The position numbers and the translations under genes are program-made. Of a stretch of 64,000 bases of DNA, positions 16,901 to 29,636 are shown piece by piece. The DNA is from Chanos chanos (Eukaryota > Chordata > Actinopteri > Gonorynchiformes > Chanidae): positions 40,287,211 to 40,351,210 of the forward strand of contig NC_044495.1 in the NCBI RefSeq assembly GCF_902362185.1, written 5' to 3'. Below the pieces are notes generated by a model that was given only the letters and a program-made list of their open reading frames with translations, ran no database searches and was not told the origin of the DNA. Numbering within the stretch: position 1 is the stretch's first letter; each line of letters begins with the position of its first letter.

Positions 16901-19900
16901 AACAGGTAGCTGCTAATAGTGTGAAAGCTGAGAACACATATAGGGGCACAGAGAATAGGTCTGTATAAAACTAAAGACCTGAAGGCAGCCAGAGAGGTCC
17001 AGATGGTTGAGTTTGTGGCAGTGCTTTCCCGTGGCTAGAAACATTAATCCTTTATCAGTGAAGCTCCTACAGTATGCCAGACTGAGAGACTGGAGAACTT
17101 CACAGCACCTTCAAACACACAAGGAACCACAACACATGTGACATCCCCAAAACATTAGTGCCACCTGCTGTTTATAGCAGGAGCTTGGACTGAGGTTGCT
17201 AAATATTTAGAAACTTTTTTTTTTAGACACTTTTCTTTGGAAATTTCCATTCAAATGCATTTTCAGATGGATTGAGTAAATATATGTAAAGCAGGTTTGA
17301 GATAAGTATTACCTTGACAGAGTCATTAGTGTGGCATTGGTGATAGAGGTGTATGACAAGTCAAGATGAAGAAGAGATCGGCAGGCCTCTAAAATAACAT
17401 GCATGGTTTGGTCCTACCAGAAGGGGACATTAAGCATTTTTTTGTGAATCAGTAAAGGGAGAGAAATGAATTATTGTTTAAAAAAAAAACACAATTCCAA
17501 TATGCCCAAACATACAAATCAAAACAGTAAGGGCTAGTACTTCTGTTACTTACATTGATACTGATGCATTCACTAACATTGAGATCCTGTAGATTACTGC
17601 AATAATCTTTGGAAAACAAAATTGTTGTTAGTTGCCTAAAACACACCTGCCTGCAACACAGTCAACTGTCACAAAATAAGTCGTAATCAGCAGCCAATGG
17701 AAGAGGAGCTTACTGATGCATCTAAAACTGGACGAACGCAGAGAGACACAGCCACGCATGTTAAGGTGAGTCACAAACACACTGTATGCTCCCAGTATCC
17801 TCTCTACTGTCTGGTCTGCAATCCAGTGCCTCTCGGCACAGAAGTTGATCTATTCGAGAAAAGAAAAATTCCCAGAGGAGATGCCAAAGAAAACATTTAT
17901 GGAGACATCAGCGGCACAGTAACATCAGAGCATTGGATACTGACCTGGGCCCAGAGAGAGCTGGTGCGGGCAATGGCCTTCCACGTTCGACACACCTGAG
18001 CACACCTGAACAGGTCTCTGATGCCCAAACAATGAAAGATCTGAACCACAACACAATCACAGCCATATTCAGAAGTATCTAATCATGAAGAACGGCTTGG
18101 ACAATCTCACAGGTTAAAAACAATAATGATTGGGTGGTTCTTCACTTTGATTGACAGCTTGGCGGGGAGCCGCGATACTCCATCCTGTCGTTCTTCATGA
18201 GCAATCTCAGAATCCAGCTTGCCTTTCTCAAGTCTCTATTCATATAAGGTATGACAGTATAACAACAATGCCAAACACTGAGTCCAAATGCCAGTAATAA
18301 TATGAACATATATGTTATATATATGCACATACATTTCACAGATATTGTAATCTCTAAAGATACCTCAAAATATTCTCTTATTCGTTTAGCATCCTGGACA
18401 ACATAGCGCCATGCACCAATGATGGTTTTACAAAGGACAGCATTCCAGACTTTCTGAATCTTCTTCACAGCATCTATTCAAAGACAGAAATGACAACACT
18501 TCAGCACACTTGAACGCCTGCCAAAATTATTGACTGTGTCAAATACCGCTGATGGCGGCACATAATTTACAGTGGTCCACTGTCTCTCTCCCATTACTGA
18601 TGCGCACCTGTTTTTAAGCTGGACTCAGTAAAACCTTTGTTTGACAATAAAAATACCTGCAGATACAAAACGGAAGGACTTGGACTCAACTGCTCGTTTA
18701 AAGCTTCAGTTTAGTTATTAAATGTTGTTTTAGGAGGAAAATTATGTAGACTTTGCTTTGGATTTACTATTTATAATTCAATTAGACACAATTACAAAAA
18801 CTAATGTAGCTTACATTTATCACACCAAAAATGTTTACGATTACAAAACATTGTCTTTAGATACAAAAGGACTGTGCAAAAACAGATGACTACAGCATTG
18901 CATTCAAGTCTGAATAACTGTTATCTACATCCAAGCAAGTTCCCCTGGAGCTGGAATACCAGTAAAAGCAAACCAAATGAGACCATACCATTCTTCCTCT
19001 GCTTACGAATCTTCAGCCACTTTCTCCACTTCCTCAGGGCAATGCTCCTCTCCCTTTGTACATGATGGTTCCAAGCTGCTTCCATTCTGCGTAACATCCT
19101 GGCTTCCTCTGCCCGTATGTTCCAAAGGTAACTTTTCCAACCTCTTCCCACAAAAGCAGAGGATCATTCACTCATTATACAAACAGGGAGAAAGATTCTA
19201 CAGCACTCATGAAAACATAAGACTCTTTACAGCTTTCCGGGTACTCTCACTGCGTACATTAAAACACTGAAAAATCCTGGAGGATCAATTGGCCACTAAT
19301 GTACCGCTCAAAGCGAATGTGAAGTCATAAAGATGTAGCTGTCTTTAAGAGAATGAAATTTCGGTTTAAAATACTCACTCAAAACACATTTTCAGCAACT
19401 TTTTTCGACGACAAGAGTAAGCTTTCTCCAACAAATCATGTCTCTGCAGGTAAAAAATGAAGTGTTTTTTTTTAATCATCTATGTGTGTGTGTGTGTGTG
19501 TGTGATTGCAGGCTATGATGCCTAATGTTGGCCATTCTAAAAACAAACGTTCTCTCTCTTATTGAACAATGGTCAAAACTACTGAATTAAGGGAGAACCA
19601 AGAAGGTATTACCAGGCTATCGTCATCCTGATTTCCAAAAATGCCATACACCACGCTGTCTGCAAGTGATGAGATGGTACCCTTGTCAAAGTCATCAATA
19701 CATGCATACCTGAAAAACACAGAGTCATTTTTCATTTCCTTTAAAGGATTACCATGATTATATTAAACGATAAATGACTGTCTGTGTTATGTACAGTACT
19801 GAACCCAATACAATACCGAACACCAGAGGGAGAGAGAGAGTGAGTTTTGAAATTTTTTTTAAGGATGGCTTCTTTATTTTTAAAAAAAAAGGGGGGGGGG

Positions 19901-20231
19901 GGGCGGTGTCTGCGCGCAGGTGGCTACATACCACTCAATCTCAGTGTCCCGATTCTCTTGAATAGCCAATATTTTTTCCTCAAGAAAGTGTAAGGGACTT
20001 TCAGGACAGGAGACACATAAACCAGTCAGCAGTGCCTAAATGATAAATCAGTATAAAAAAAAAAACAAAAAAAACAACTGTTACCAAGACCAAAACTGCA
20101 CCATAAATTTAAAGCTATAAGGTCTAACTGGTCTCATCTCATTTGTGTCTTTTCACCTTGAAAATCTGAGGAAGTGAATGCCTCAGAAGGTATTCTCGCA
20201 GAGCTGAGTCAGTATAGCGTGAAGAGCTCAT
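13929..20231 (-). CDS. fbxl13: fbxl13 (drc6), F-box and leucine-rich-repeat protein, 21 exons, 812 aa
   Basis: F-box/LRR protein, known as subunit 6 of the ciliary nexin-dynein regulatory complex. Exons from 5' to 3': 20157-20231, 19932-20035, 19613-19709, 19379-19443, 18989-19143, 18364-18473, 18146-18235, 17945-18040, 17714-17849, 17554-17606, 17313-17413, 16979-17108, 16750-16848, 16474-16594, 16150-16312, 15874-15993, 15650-15776, 15181-15264, 14884-15018, 14382-14545 and 13929-14142. They sum to 2439 nt with all phases consistent. The start is the ATG of MSSSRYTDSALREYLL. Exons 5-6 are rich in W, R and K (ALRKWRKWLKIRKQRK). Exon 8 is the F-box (IFHCLGIRDLFRCAQVCRTW). Exons 10-20 are cysteine-containing LRRs (LNHLDLSGC, LKELDVSGC). 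The tail has DWYGYDCNGK, as in human FBXL13 (RWFGYDREGN). Human LRRC17, which is nested in the human gene, is not seen in these short introns. Confidence 0.96.
19871..19905. repeat. Oligo-A/oligo-G run in fbxl13 intron
   Basis: Homopolymer A then about 13 Gs, just downstream (on the - strand) of the donor of fbxl13 exon 2. Such runs are prone to sequencing error but lie outside coding sequence. Confidence 0.8.
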
Positions 20232-20844
20232 TACCGTTGACCTTAGAGCTGATTACTTAATATATTTCTTTATACTAAGTTTATTACACTAATATATTTA
20301 TTTATTTATATTTACTTAAGAGAATATATCGTTCAAACCCAAGCCTTGGGTATTATGACTTTGTTACCGAAATACAGCCTGACACCCTGTCTGTTCTGCC
20401 TCTTTTAAAGAAGAATCACGGTAACTAAGTGACAAATTATATACTGTTGGACGGGTAAAAAGCAATCCCACAAAAAACATTTTTTAAAAAACAGGTAAGA
20501 ACTAAAGGGGATATTTACCAATATTCGTTATACTTGTTGCAACACAGAAGCATACATTTGTATCTGAATGCTTCATGTTTGCACCGAAAACACTAACAGA
20601 CGAGAATACTGTCATAACAGACATAACACTGCCATAAGAACCGTTTTTTCACGCCGTGAAATACTTTGGTTGGTCCACTGGCACGTGCTGTGGAAACTTA
20701 TTTTTTATGGGTGTGGCTATTTAGGGTCGAAGAGGCGGGGTGACTATGTAGACAGTAGGCTGCCGTACAGGGCAACATTAACAGTATAGTGTAAATATTT
20801 TAAATAGTTTTTTTTTTTTACATGATAACTGCACAGATTCCAGA
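20232..20844. promoter_or_regulatory. Shared fbxl13/armc10 head-to-head promoter region
   Basis: The two start codons diverge with 613 bases between them, so both 5' UTRs and promoters must lie here unless an unseen 5' exon exists. The left half is AT-rich; the right part (about 20640-20760) contains a TTGGTTGGTCCA-like CCAAT region and GGGTGTGGC and GGCGGGG boxes. No TATA box is clear. Shared regulation is inference. Confidence 0.5.
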
Positions 20845-23381
20845 ATGGGAGATGACGGTGTCGTACCCAGGCTGGGTAACATGAAAGCTTTACTGGGATT
20901 AATCGCAGGAGCCGGCGCCTCGTACGGGCTTTACAAACTCGTGCGTAGCGGTAGCAAAAAATCAGAAATAAGTAAAAGAAGTATCGATAGAAGTAGTGAA
21001 AGTGGTTTCGAAAGTAAACCTCTTTCTAATATGGCTATACGGCCAGGAAGTTTGCTGGCCAAGGTGTCTGATATGAATATTATCAGTGGAACTGAAACAA
21101 CGAGGGTCACAGATACCCCGCCAAGTAAGTATATACCATTCAGTTTGTTCTGAAGAAGAAAAGCTGGTTAGTGTCTTGATTCTTACAAATAATCGTAAAT
21201 GTATTATTTGAAATAAGTGGTTTTTGTTTTGTATTGGAAACAGATATCTAGCTTGATCTGGAGCTTCCACAGTGAGTGTAGTCAGGTACAAAGTAGAGTT
21301 TAAATGGAATATGTTGACAGCTGGCTAACTAGCTAGGTGCTAGTAGGCCATATAACGTAAACGTTACCGCCGACACACAAAACGTATCATACGAGATGTT
21401 CTCCCAAGAGCACAACGAAAATAGATTATTAGTTTGCGTATGTCCGATTCGTGACTTATTATTATTATTATTATTATTATTTTCGCAAGGTGACGTTCTC
21501 TCAAAGTCCCCTGGTAGCCTGGAGCCACGACATATTGGTATGCTTCTTTACCTTCTACAGAACACCCCTAACCCGTCCGAAAGAAGACAAGTGCTCCTAA
21601 CGTTAGGGAATGCTGCCGCGTTTACAGTAAACCAGGTCAGTGCTCTGTTCTTGAGTGGAATGCAAGCTCGTTAGCTGTTTTGATGCGGGAGTGAATCTGT
21701 ATTATTAAGGTCATGATGAGCAGTTTTTAGAAATTGATACAGACGGAAACTTGGCAGACCAGACCACAACACTTGTGTTCCTTTGCTTCTTGTTTCATCT
21801 GGTTCAGTTGCTTTCTGCACAAAATGCACCTGTTTTTTCTGCATGTCTCCTTGCACTTTTTAGGATCTTGTACGTGAATCTGGAGGGCTTCACGTTATTG
21901 CGGGTTTCCTCCCAGATCCATCGCCTGATGTCAGAGTGCAAACTCTGAATGCACTGAATAACTTGTCCATGAATGTCAGAAATCAAGAGCAGTTAAAGGT
22001 ACTGCACATATGAAGTAAGGCATTTAAATAAAACTGCACTCACCCCTCATTTTCTTATGTTTCTGAGTGTTTTTTTTTTCTTTTCAGATATATGTCCCAC
22101 AGGTGTTGGAGTTGATAGAAATGTCACCTGTGAACTCTGAAATCCAGTTGGCAGCACTGAGGTTACTGACTAATCTGTCAGTCACAGATATTCACCAACA
22201 TTTGATGAAAAACGCCACTAAACTCTTTTTGTCGTTGCTTGTAGTGAGCAATGAGATATTGCAGGTAACTCTCTGTATAACGTGGGTGCCTTAAATACAT
22301 TTAGATGCATATTCTTCTTTAAACAAATGTGTTCATGAATCAATGCATGATTTACATTGTTATGTAGAAGTTTTACAGTACATGCTGTGTGTTGTATTGT
22401 ATTTACATATCATGGTCTTTCCCCTGCAGATTCAGGTTTTGAAGGTCCTGGTCAATTTATCCTCCAATCCAGACATGATGGATGACATTGTACAAGCTCA
22501 GGTAAAATAAATAAGTGTTAAGCATGTTTCTTGATGTTTTATGTTTCCTTAAAACTTCTGTTTGACCTGTCCAGTGTGCTTGTCCTCTCTTGTGTTTTGA
22601 TATGACAGTTGCAGGGGTGTAAGTGTATGTGCTCTGTATAGAATGGGTGTCATAAGCATTTCAGTGTGATGTCAGCGATGATCTCCCTCATAGGCTTGTT
22701 CTTGTCTGTTCTGTCACGTGAGAATGAATTCAGTGGATGGTCTAAGTACTTGACTCATATTATACACAAATGCTGTGTCATCAGGGCAGTTTTATAAAGC
22801 AGGTGCAATCTGACCTTCTGTTTGATGTTATTGATACCTCCATTTGTTGTTATTCTGGTCCATTAAGCTGTCCTCAGCTAAAGGTTAATAATACAATGAC
22901 CTGAATATTATATACGTTGCGTTTTATTCAGTACAAATGCCAAGGTCAATATACGGTCATCCACTTCTGAATACCCTGGGAAAATGGATTTCATTTCCAG
23001 AATTAATTCCCTAAATGTAGATTTACTGGAGATGACACCAGTAACAGAGCTGGTCTAAGTTGTAAAATGACTTTCTCTCAGTGGTCCTTAATTAGCCAGA
23101 GCTGAATCTGTTTGATGTTTGTTTGGCAGGCCCCAGCTTCGTTGGTCCTGCTTTTCGACTGCTGCACGAACACCCCTGTACTTCTTCGCCTCTTCACCTT
23201 CATCGGGAACCTCCGTGCGTGGAGGCCCTCTGCGCAGGTGGCCGAGGCTCTGCGGAGGAGGTCAGACTCCCTCTACTGTGTTCTTCTGGATGAGTCTTCT
23301 CAGCTCCATAGCAGGCTGCCTGCCCTGCTCTCACACCCCGACAGCGAGGTCAAAGCGCAGGTGGCAAAGCTTCTCACGTAA
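20845..23381 (+). CDS. armc10: armc10, armadillo-repeat protein, complete, six exons, 353 aa
   Basis: Armadillo-repeat protein of the ARMC10/ARMCX group, whose members sit on mitochondrial or ER membranes through an N-terminal anchor. Exons: 20845-21124, 21490-21635, 21864-21998, 22088-22264, 22430-22501 and 23130-23381 (stop 23379-23381), phases consistent. Residues about 13-32 form the membrane anchor (MKALLGLIAGAGASYGLYKL), followed by a basic, serine-rich linker. The armadillo region starts at HIGMLLYLLQNT and contains LLTLGNAAAFTVNQ, VQTLNALNNLSMNVRNQ, LAALRLLTNLSVTDIHQH and IQVLKVLVNLSSNP, each matching an ARMC10 repeat. Human ARMC10 is of similar length. The tight intron-exon layout and the neighbour fbxl13 support orthology. 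Confidence 0.95.
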
Positions 23382-24341
23382 TCCTTATGCCAGGGCCTCA
23401 GTCGTGCCTTCAAGTGCCAAAACCCCAGGCTGCCTCCAGTGTCAAATGTCCTTCTCTTCATTCTCTGTCTCCAGCCCAACGAGACACGGGCCCTGTGTTT
23501 TGACCTTTTGTCCCCCTCAGGCATTTTTAGAAAGCAAGACTTGTCTGCAAGTCCCACACAAAAAAAATGCGGAGCCTTGTCTAGGTCTTATATAAATGAC
23601 TCAAAGTCCCACTGCCAAAACCTTTGTAGCCAGGTAAAGGAACGTTTTGATCTCAGCAGGTATTCGTTTCCTACGACACTTAAAGTGCTTCTCTCTGGAC
23701 AGGATGCTCCGCCCCCCTTAGATTGCTATTGGACATCTCTGTAGCCATTCGTTTGCATTGCCTCTGACAGTGATGGGTCATGTTACACTTTCTTTGTTCT
23801 TGTTTGTTTTTTGTTTTGTGTTTTTTTTTTTTTTCCAAGATGAATTGCTGACTTTGACTGCATGAAACTGGGAACAGATGTCTGAATTGCCTGAACTGTT
23901 TGGTGATGTGTTGTTGTTTATTGCATGTCACATGTTTTTCGGGAACGTTTTTTGTTGCTTTTTAAATGGTCCATAAATGCATCAGGACACATGAAATATT
24001 TGACATCTGTTTAGAGGCAAGAATCATTCAAATCCAGGACAATGACTGTGTGGCCATCTTCACAGATTTCTGCTTTTTTGTTTACTTTTGTGTTCCTCTG
24101 TTCTTGACTCAAATTATCAAAGGAGCATTCAGCTACTAATGGTGAAGAGCTCTCAGTCTAAGAGGCCAGTTTAGATAAAGTAGTTTACTTTTATGCAAAG
24201 AATAACCTTTTATGTACTAAATATTGCCATGGTAATCCAATAATTATGTATATTTATTACAATTAAGTTATTTTCTTTTCAGCCTTGTTTTTTTTTGGTA
24301 AATTTGGAATGCAAACCATTTATTTGCTGTGAACTAATAAA
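23382..24341 (+). other. armc10: armc10 3' UTR with AATAAA at 24336-24341
   Basis: No coding potential beyond the stop. A canonical polyadenylation hexamer lies at 24336-24341 and is followed by a T-rich stretch, giving a UTR of about 0.95 kb. Confidence 0.7.
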
Positions 24342-24344
24342 TGT

Positions 24345-26815
24345 ATTTTTTCATTTCAAATGATTCTTTTGTCATGTTTTTGTATTTTTAAGAACATCTT
24401 GTAGAGAGCACACAGACAGTGGCATGACACATTTAAAAGCATCAGTAGTGATGGTGGTAAAATGTAATGGGACTATTTCTCCAATGACTAACACCATTTA
24501 ATAAATACTTTGATAAGATTCAAGATTCAAGAGTTCTATTGTCATGTGCACAGCAAAACAGGAAGTTACACTGTACAATGAAATTCTTACTTTGCTAATC
24601 CTCCGTTACCAGACAGGTATGAATAAAAAGAATATATACATAAAATCTAATGTTAGTCCAAGACATTAATTTTATAATGATCGTAAAATAGCATGTTAAA
24701 AGGTTAAATGCATTTTGTTAATAACTAAAATACAACTAGTATTGTTAGAACCTACACACATTAAGACAGTTCCATTAAACTGGTTTAATAGTACATTGCA
24801 TCACCTCAGGTCACTGCTTGTTTGTTGCTGCAGTGTTCCTACAAAATATCAAACATGCATGTCAATCAGTCATTACAACAGGAGCTAAATGATGTGCTGC
24901 GTCTTGTTTTTCTGCTGGGTCCTAGTGACCCCCTAATTACATTCTCAATGGGAAATTAAGCGATTAAAAACAGCAATTAAAAAAAAGGAGTGGACTGATC
25001 AGTTAGCTGTATACAAGCACACTACTAGGCATTAGGACGGACCTGTTACCACTGGAATGGGATCAATATCGTGAAAACTGCAAGAGTAGAAGCACAAGCT
25101 TGCTGCAGGTGATTTTGTTTCAGTTCATCTGGTTGCCTTTTCACTCTCCATTAAGTAGTGTAATTGTTCTTTACGTACACTTTTCTGCAGTTGTGGTTAC
25201 AGACTCCACCTCACTACACTTGTATTTTTAGTGCAGTTAATTTGCCAAAAAAGTGACAAAACACACAATAAACAAATTTAAACATGAATTTGACTGACAG
25301 CTTTATTATTATTGTGTTACAATTTTCTATAGATGTCGCGATAATATTGTTATCTTGAATTCTTTTGGCCACGATAATCGTGTAGTGAAAATCTGATGTC
25401 ATGACAGCCCTAAATATATATATATATATATATACAAATCTTACCACTCACCTGGTGACATAGCATGGTGCCAGCTATGCGAGCGACAAGGGATCTGTTG
25501 ATGCTAGTGCAGCTAGCACAAGCAAGGACAGGCAATACAAAGAAAGATATTAAACACTTTATCCAGCCACAACTTAGCCACAACTCGGCAAGGTCTAAGG
25601 TAACCACGGTATAACCTGTTTTATTGCTGAGGACTTAAAATGTTTGCTGATACAGTAAATCTTTTTTGTCTGTGTCTATTGGAAAAGTAATAAACACAGT
25701 GAAATGTAATTCTGAAATGACTTGTCTTCCATTTTTTCCCCGTGCCATAAAGTAACAAAAATACGTGGGATTCCCTGGTCTTTTATGAAATATATCTACT
25801 TAAAGGGAAGCAATGTCACTTTTATAGAATCGGCTTATCTTATGGAATATGAATGTCTACATTATATAGATATATCTATACACACACACACACACACACA
25901 CAGATTCAAATTCTCACAAATTCTCACTTCTCAAATTCTCTTGAGGGATACAGAGTCCGGATACAAAGGATACAGACTCCACACACACCAAAGACACTTG
26001 TCACAGAGGAAAATCAACCTGTTTCAGCAAGAACTTTTTAAAAAGGGAGACATTTTATTTTAGCAAAGAATCATGTTCAATCATTCATGACACTATCCAT
26101 TCATATCATTTATTTATGACATCCAGGTAGATAGAAGAGTGGCCTATAAAAACATGCAATCAGGAGTGGAGAGTGCAGGTTGTAGCATGCAGCGTCTCAT
26201 GTCAAGAAAAGAGGGGCAATGTGAGTTGTACATCCCCTAAGGACAAATCTGATCACATGCATGATGTGGAGCTCTCTTCAATCGTATTCAGTGTCTTAGA
26301 GAAACAGATCAAAAAGCTTTGACCTCTGTCTCTCAGACTGCTGGTATTGTTTTAATTACTGATTACTGTATTTACAATAATGAATTAACAATGTGGATCT
26401 CTCACTCTCTCTTCTCTCTGTGCACATGTCACAGGATATTTAAATTAGAGCAGAGTAGTGCAGCCTAAAATTCATATCACAATGGCATTTCTGCTTTCAA
26501 CAGTAATGGTATATACGCCACGTTTTTATATTTTGTTTGTTTGTCTGTTTGTTTTATACGATGTATGCAGACAGACACAAGCAATTTCAGTAAAAAGAAA
26601 GGCAGGAGACCAGAACGTCTTGTAAACAACAGATGGTGCAATCTGAAACCACTGAGCTGTCATACTGTTAAGGCAGAGATCCACGGTACAGATGTTACAT
26701 ATATACAGTATACACACATGACATGCCTACTAGTTTCCTTGGAAATTTTCTCAGTGTATACTTGTGGGTGTGTATGTTCTGCCTTTGGCTGACACAGATG
26801 CCTCCACATGACATC
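24345..26815. other. Gene-poor stretch with repeat fragments
   Basis: I see no gene. About 24520-24615 resembles a dispersed fish repeat (AAGATTCAAGAGTTCTATTG ... TACAATGAAATTCTTACTT). (AT)n lies at 25411-25433 and (CA)n at 25880-25902. The short ORFs have no recognisable motif. Confidence 0.5.
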
Positions 26816-27325
26816 ATCCCCTCAACCACCGTCAGACTTCAAACACACCACCCCCAGCTTTTTGTTGTGATATCTGGAGACTTTAAACACACCCCAATGG
26901 CATCCAGACTGACAGCCTTTGAATATTATGTTAAGTGTCCAACAAAGGACAATAAGACTCTGGATCTGCTGTTTATCAGTGTGAAGGACGAGTACAGCTC
27001 CACTGCTCTCCCTTTAATCAGAGGGTCAGACTGCAGCCTGGTTCACCTTGTCCCTGTGTATAACCTTATTGCAACAGCAACCAGTGGCTATTAGTGCATG
27101 TGGTACTGGTATCATGTGTATTGTGTAGATTATATACGCCATACTGCATGGCACCTATTATTATAAAGTATGTCTATTATTTGTTGTCTTTTACTCACTC
27201 TTCTCTCTGTCTCTATGGACATGTGTATGCTGCGGCACAGACAAAATTCCCCCTCGGGGATAAATGAAGTTTATTTTATCTTTTATCTTATCTTATCTTA
27301 TCTTGTCTCATCTTATCTTTAAGTA
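26816..27325 (+). mobile_element. Non-LTR retrotransposon fragment (endonuclease domain end, 3' tail)
   Basis: The ORF from about 26816 to 27070 reads VVISGDFKHTP ... KDNKTLDLLF ... GSDCSLVHLVPVYN, which is the C-terminal half of an apurinic-like endonuclease of fish LINEs. Two conserved positions look changed (GDFN to GDFK, SDH to SDC). No reverse transcriptase follows. Instead there is a short tail ending in (TTATC)n at 27274-27325, typical of a LINE 3' end, so the copy is internally deleted. Confidence 0.75.
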
Positions 27326-27370
27326 AATTACAAATCATAGAAAATAATCATTTGTTTACAGTCCTTCAGA

Positions 27371-28670
27371 GGGGTATTCCAAGTATGTGGTCTAGTGACT
27401 AACCCCGCTAAATTAACTCAGAGTAAGCAGTGAGCCTCCTAATGGAAGAGGCCCATGGCTTTGTTTTGCTAGGAAACTCCCCTGTTTTCCATATGTTGTC
27501 ATACAGAAAGCATGTGTGTTTACTTAAATGTTTATGTTGTCACATGTTTTTCTATTCATCTAACCTTAAGGCAGTTTTGCACAACTCACCCTCTGTTTTC
27601 ATGGAATCACGCTGCCAGTTCACGAATAGTCTGTGTTTGAAAATGGGAAAGCACTTTTCCTTTTGTACTGGAATGATAGAGTAAAAACCCTAGGATAGAA
27701 CAGATCTCTCCTGGTATGGGAATGATGCCACCCAGCCCTGGTTAACTTTCGAATGTAATGAAGATAGCAATTAGCTTTGTGTTTCAATCTAGTAATCACC
27801 ATTCAAATGTCATATCTGGTTAAATTTGTGATGGTCAATCATCTCTGTGCCATAACAAAGACTTGAAACATCACACTTTGGAAGCCTGTTTGTCATAATC
27901 ATAACAGAAGCTACCACTTTTAGTTCTAACCTGAACTTTTGCATATTCCACAGTTGTGATGGCATCCAAAGGAAGCCTACGTATGCAGACACCACCTGTT
28001 GTTTGTTTATTTTTTCAACAAGGGAATAAGCAAACTGTAATGAAAATAGGGAATTAAGAACTTGTGTGTTTATCATAATTTTCACCAAAGTCACCCAAAG
28101 AGAGAACCTACAAGATACTGTAGTTCTGCCTTCACTTTCATTTTCACCCATCTTCTATTTTACTTACTCCCATTCTGTCTACCTTACAGCTGTGCAAGTT
28201 ATTGAAATAACATACCCACTAACCTTAAACTGCACTATTTAAAAAAAAACTCTCCTTATATGCACATATCTCCTTGAATCTTTCCTCTCTTCTGAATAAC
28301 TGTAATTGAATAATTGTAGCATTAGACAGCCGACAGAACTCAACCATATCTGACTCTGAGACTCTGCCTGGTGACGGATCCACAGGTTTGTGACAAACAG
28401 GTGGGATGGTTTAGCATCCCATACTGAACTTTATTGTTGGTCTGAGAACCGCTGTACTGAATTAGGAAGATTAGCATCGTGACAGTAAAACACAGAGAAT
28501 TTTTTAATTTTTGGATGAGAAAATGAATTTGTGGCTAGGAAGGCTAACCTCGATGCAATACGTAAGCAGTATACCTGCCAACATACGAGTTTTTTTCGGC
28601 CGGCTGGGGCGGGAGGCGGGGGTGTGTATAGTAAATAAATAAGTAAATATATCACCAGATTTATTTATAT
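27371..28670. other. Non-coding stretch starting with a Harbinger-like terminus
   Basis: GGGGTATTCC at 27371 and the nearby AACTCAGAGTAAGCAG resemble the left end of the Harbinger elements whose right ends lie at 48641-48668 and 50081-50109. I did not find a matching right end nearby, so this may be a solo end. The rest has no gene I can support. Confidence 0.35.
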
Positions 28671-28679
28671 TGTTGTTTA

Positions 28680-29255
28680 TATTTATTCATTTATTATTCT
28701 CATAAAGATTTTCTGCTGTGCCCACATTGCAGACTGACATGTCTATGAACTTGGTAACAACCTCAAGACTGTTCTCATCATAGACTCTTGCCAGTATAAG
28801 TTCCTTGTCATTCTGGATGTTGTTTGACTCATCACACAGTAATCCAAATGGCTTTGTCTGGCAGATGTTTTTGACCTTACCATCAAGCTCTGGGGCAATG
28901 GCACCTACAACATTTAAAAATATAAGTTACGTGTCCTGTTGTATTGTATTTGATTTAAATGGTTTGTTTCAATAACTACAGCTGTAGTTTCATTAAACAA
29001 AAACTGCCCTGCATAAATCAAGCACATTTACATTAATTTAATGATCACACAATACGGGCTATGCACATAGACGAGTGCTATTTCTTTCTGACAATATCAG
29101 TACAGTGAAAATGTAGGCAACCACACAATTGGTGTGAAAAGGGTCTAATCGTAACAATAGCCAGATAAACTTACCTTTGAGAAGTTGAGTTGTTTTTGTC
29201 CTTCCCGAAGAATATTTCCTGGCTATCGCGGAATCAGGGAACATGCCTGTCACAC
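28680..29255 (-). pseudogene. hAT-like transposase fragment, two exons
   Basis: Exon 1 (about 29255 down to 29174) encodes MFPDSAIARKYSSGRTKTTQ and ends at a GTAAGT donor. Exon 2 (from about 28905 down to 28680) joins in frame and reads GAIAPELDGKVKNIC ... PFGLLCDESNN ... FIDMSVCNVGTAENLY. This is the start of the catalytic core of a hAT-like element common in fish, assigned from memory. It then runs into stop codons and AT-rich DNA; the rest of the transposase is missing. Confidence 0.6.
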
Positions 29256-29636
29256 TAGAACTATGCCCATTTCTATCGTACTCTTCCATAATCAGAGATT
29301 TCTTCAAAATGAGAAGGAGTACTCTTGGCCTTGTTGACTGGGATGGCATCCATTGGAGGTCAGCGGTTATTCCCACACCACCCAGACGGACAGCTGAAGT
29401 TGTGGAGTTTATGTCATGGAGGTCAGAACAGGGACATGAACTGAAAGAATACTCTTATTTGTATAGTTTAAAATGTATCACTGATGTTGACAGCCTATAG
29501 ATGTCCTCCACACCAAGTCAGCATGAAAAGAAAGGAAGACAGACCAAAGTGCAATGCAATGGGCACTTCAAAAGAATATTTTCATTTCTTTTTACCTGGA
29601 CTCCACATATCTAAAATTACCAATATTTTCCTACAG

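Noticed and set aside
22502-23129. Extra armc10 exon in the long fifth intron
   Set aside because: Exons 5 and 6 join in phase and the protein already has the length of the family; no armadillo-like sequence lies between.
27810-28151. 113-codon ORF (- strand) with VGFLWMPSQLWN as an RNase-H-like or host gene
   Set aside because: The resemblance is short and unsupported by flanking domains or splice sites.
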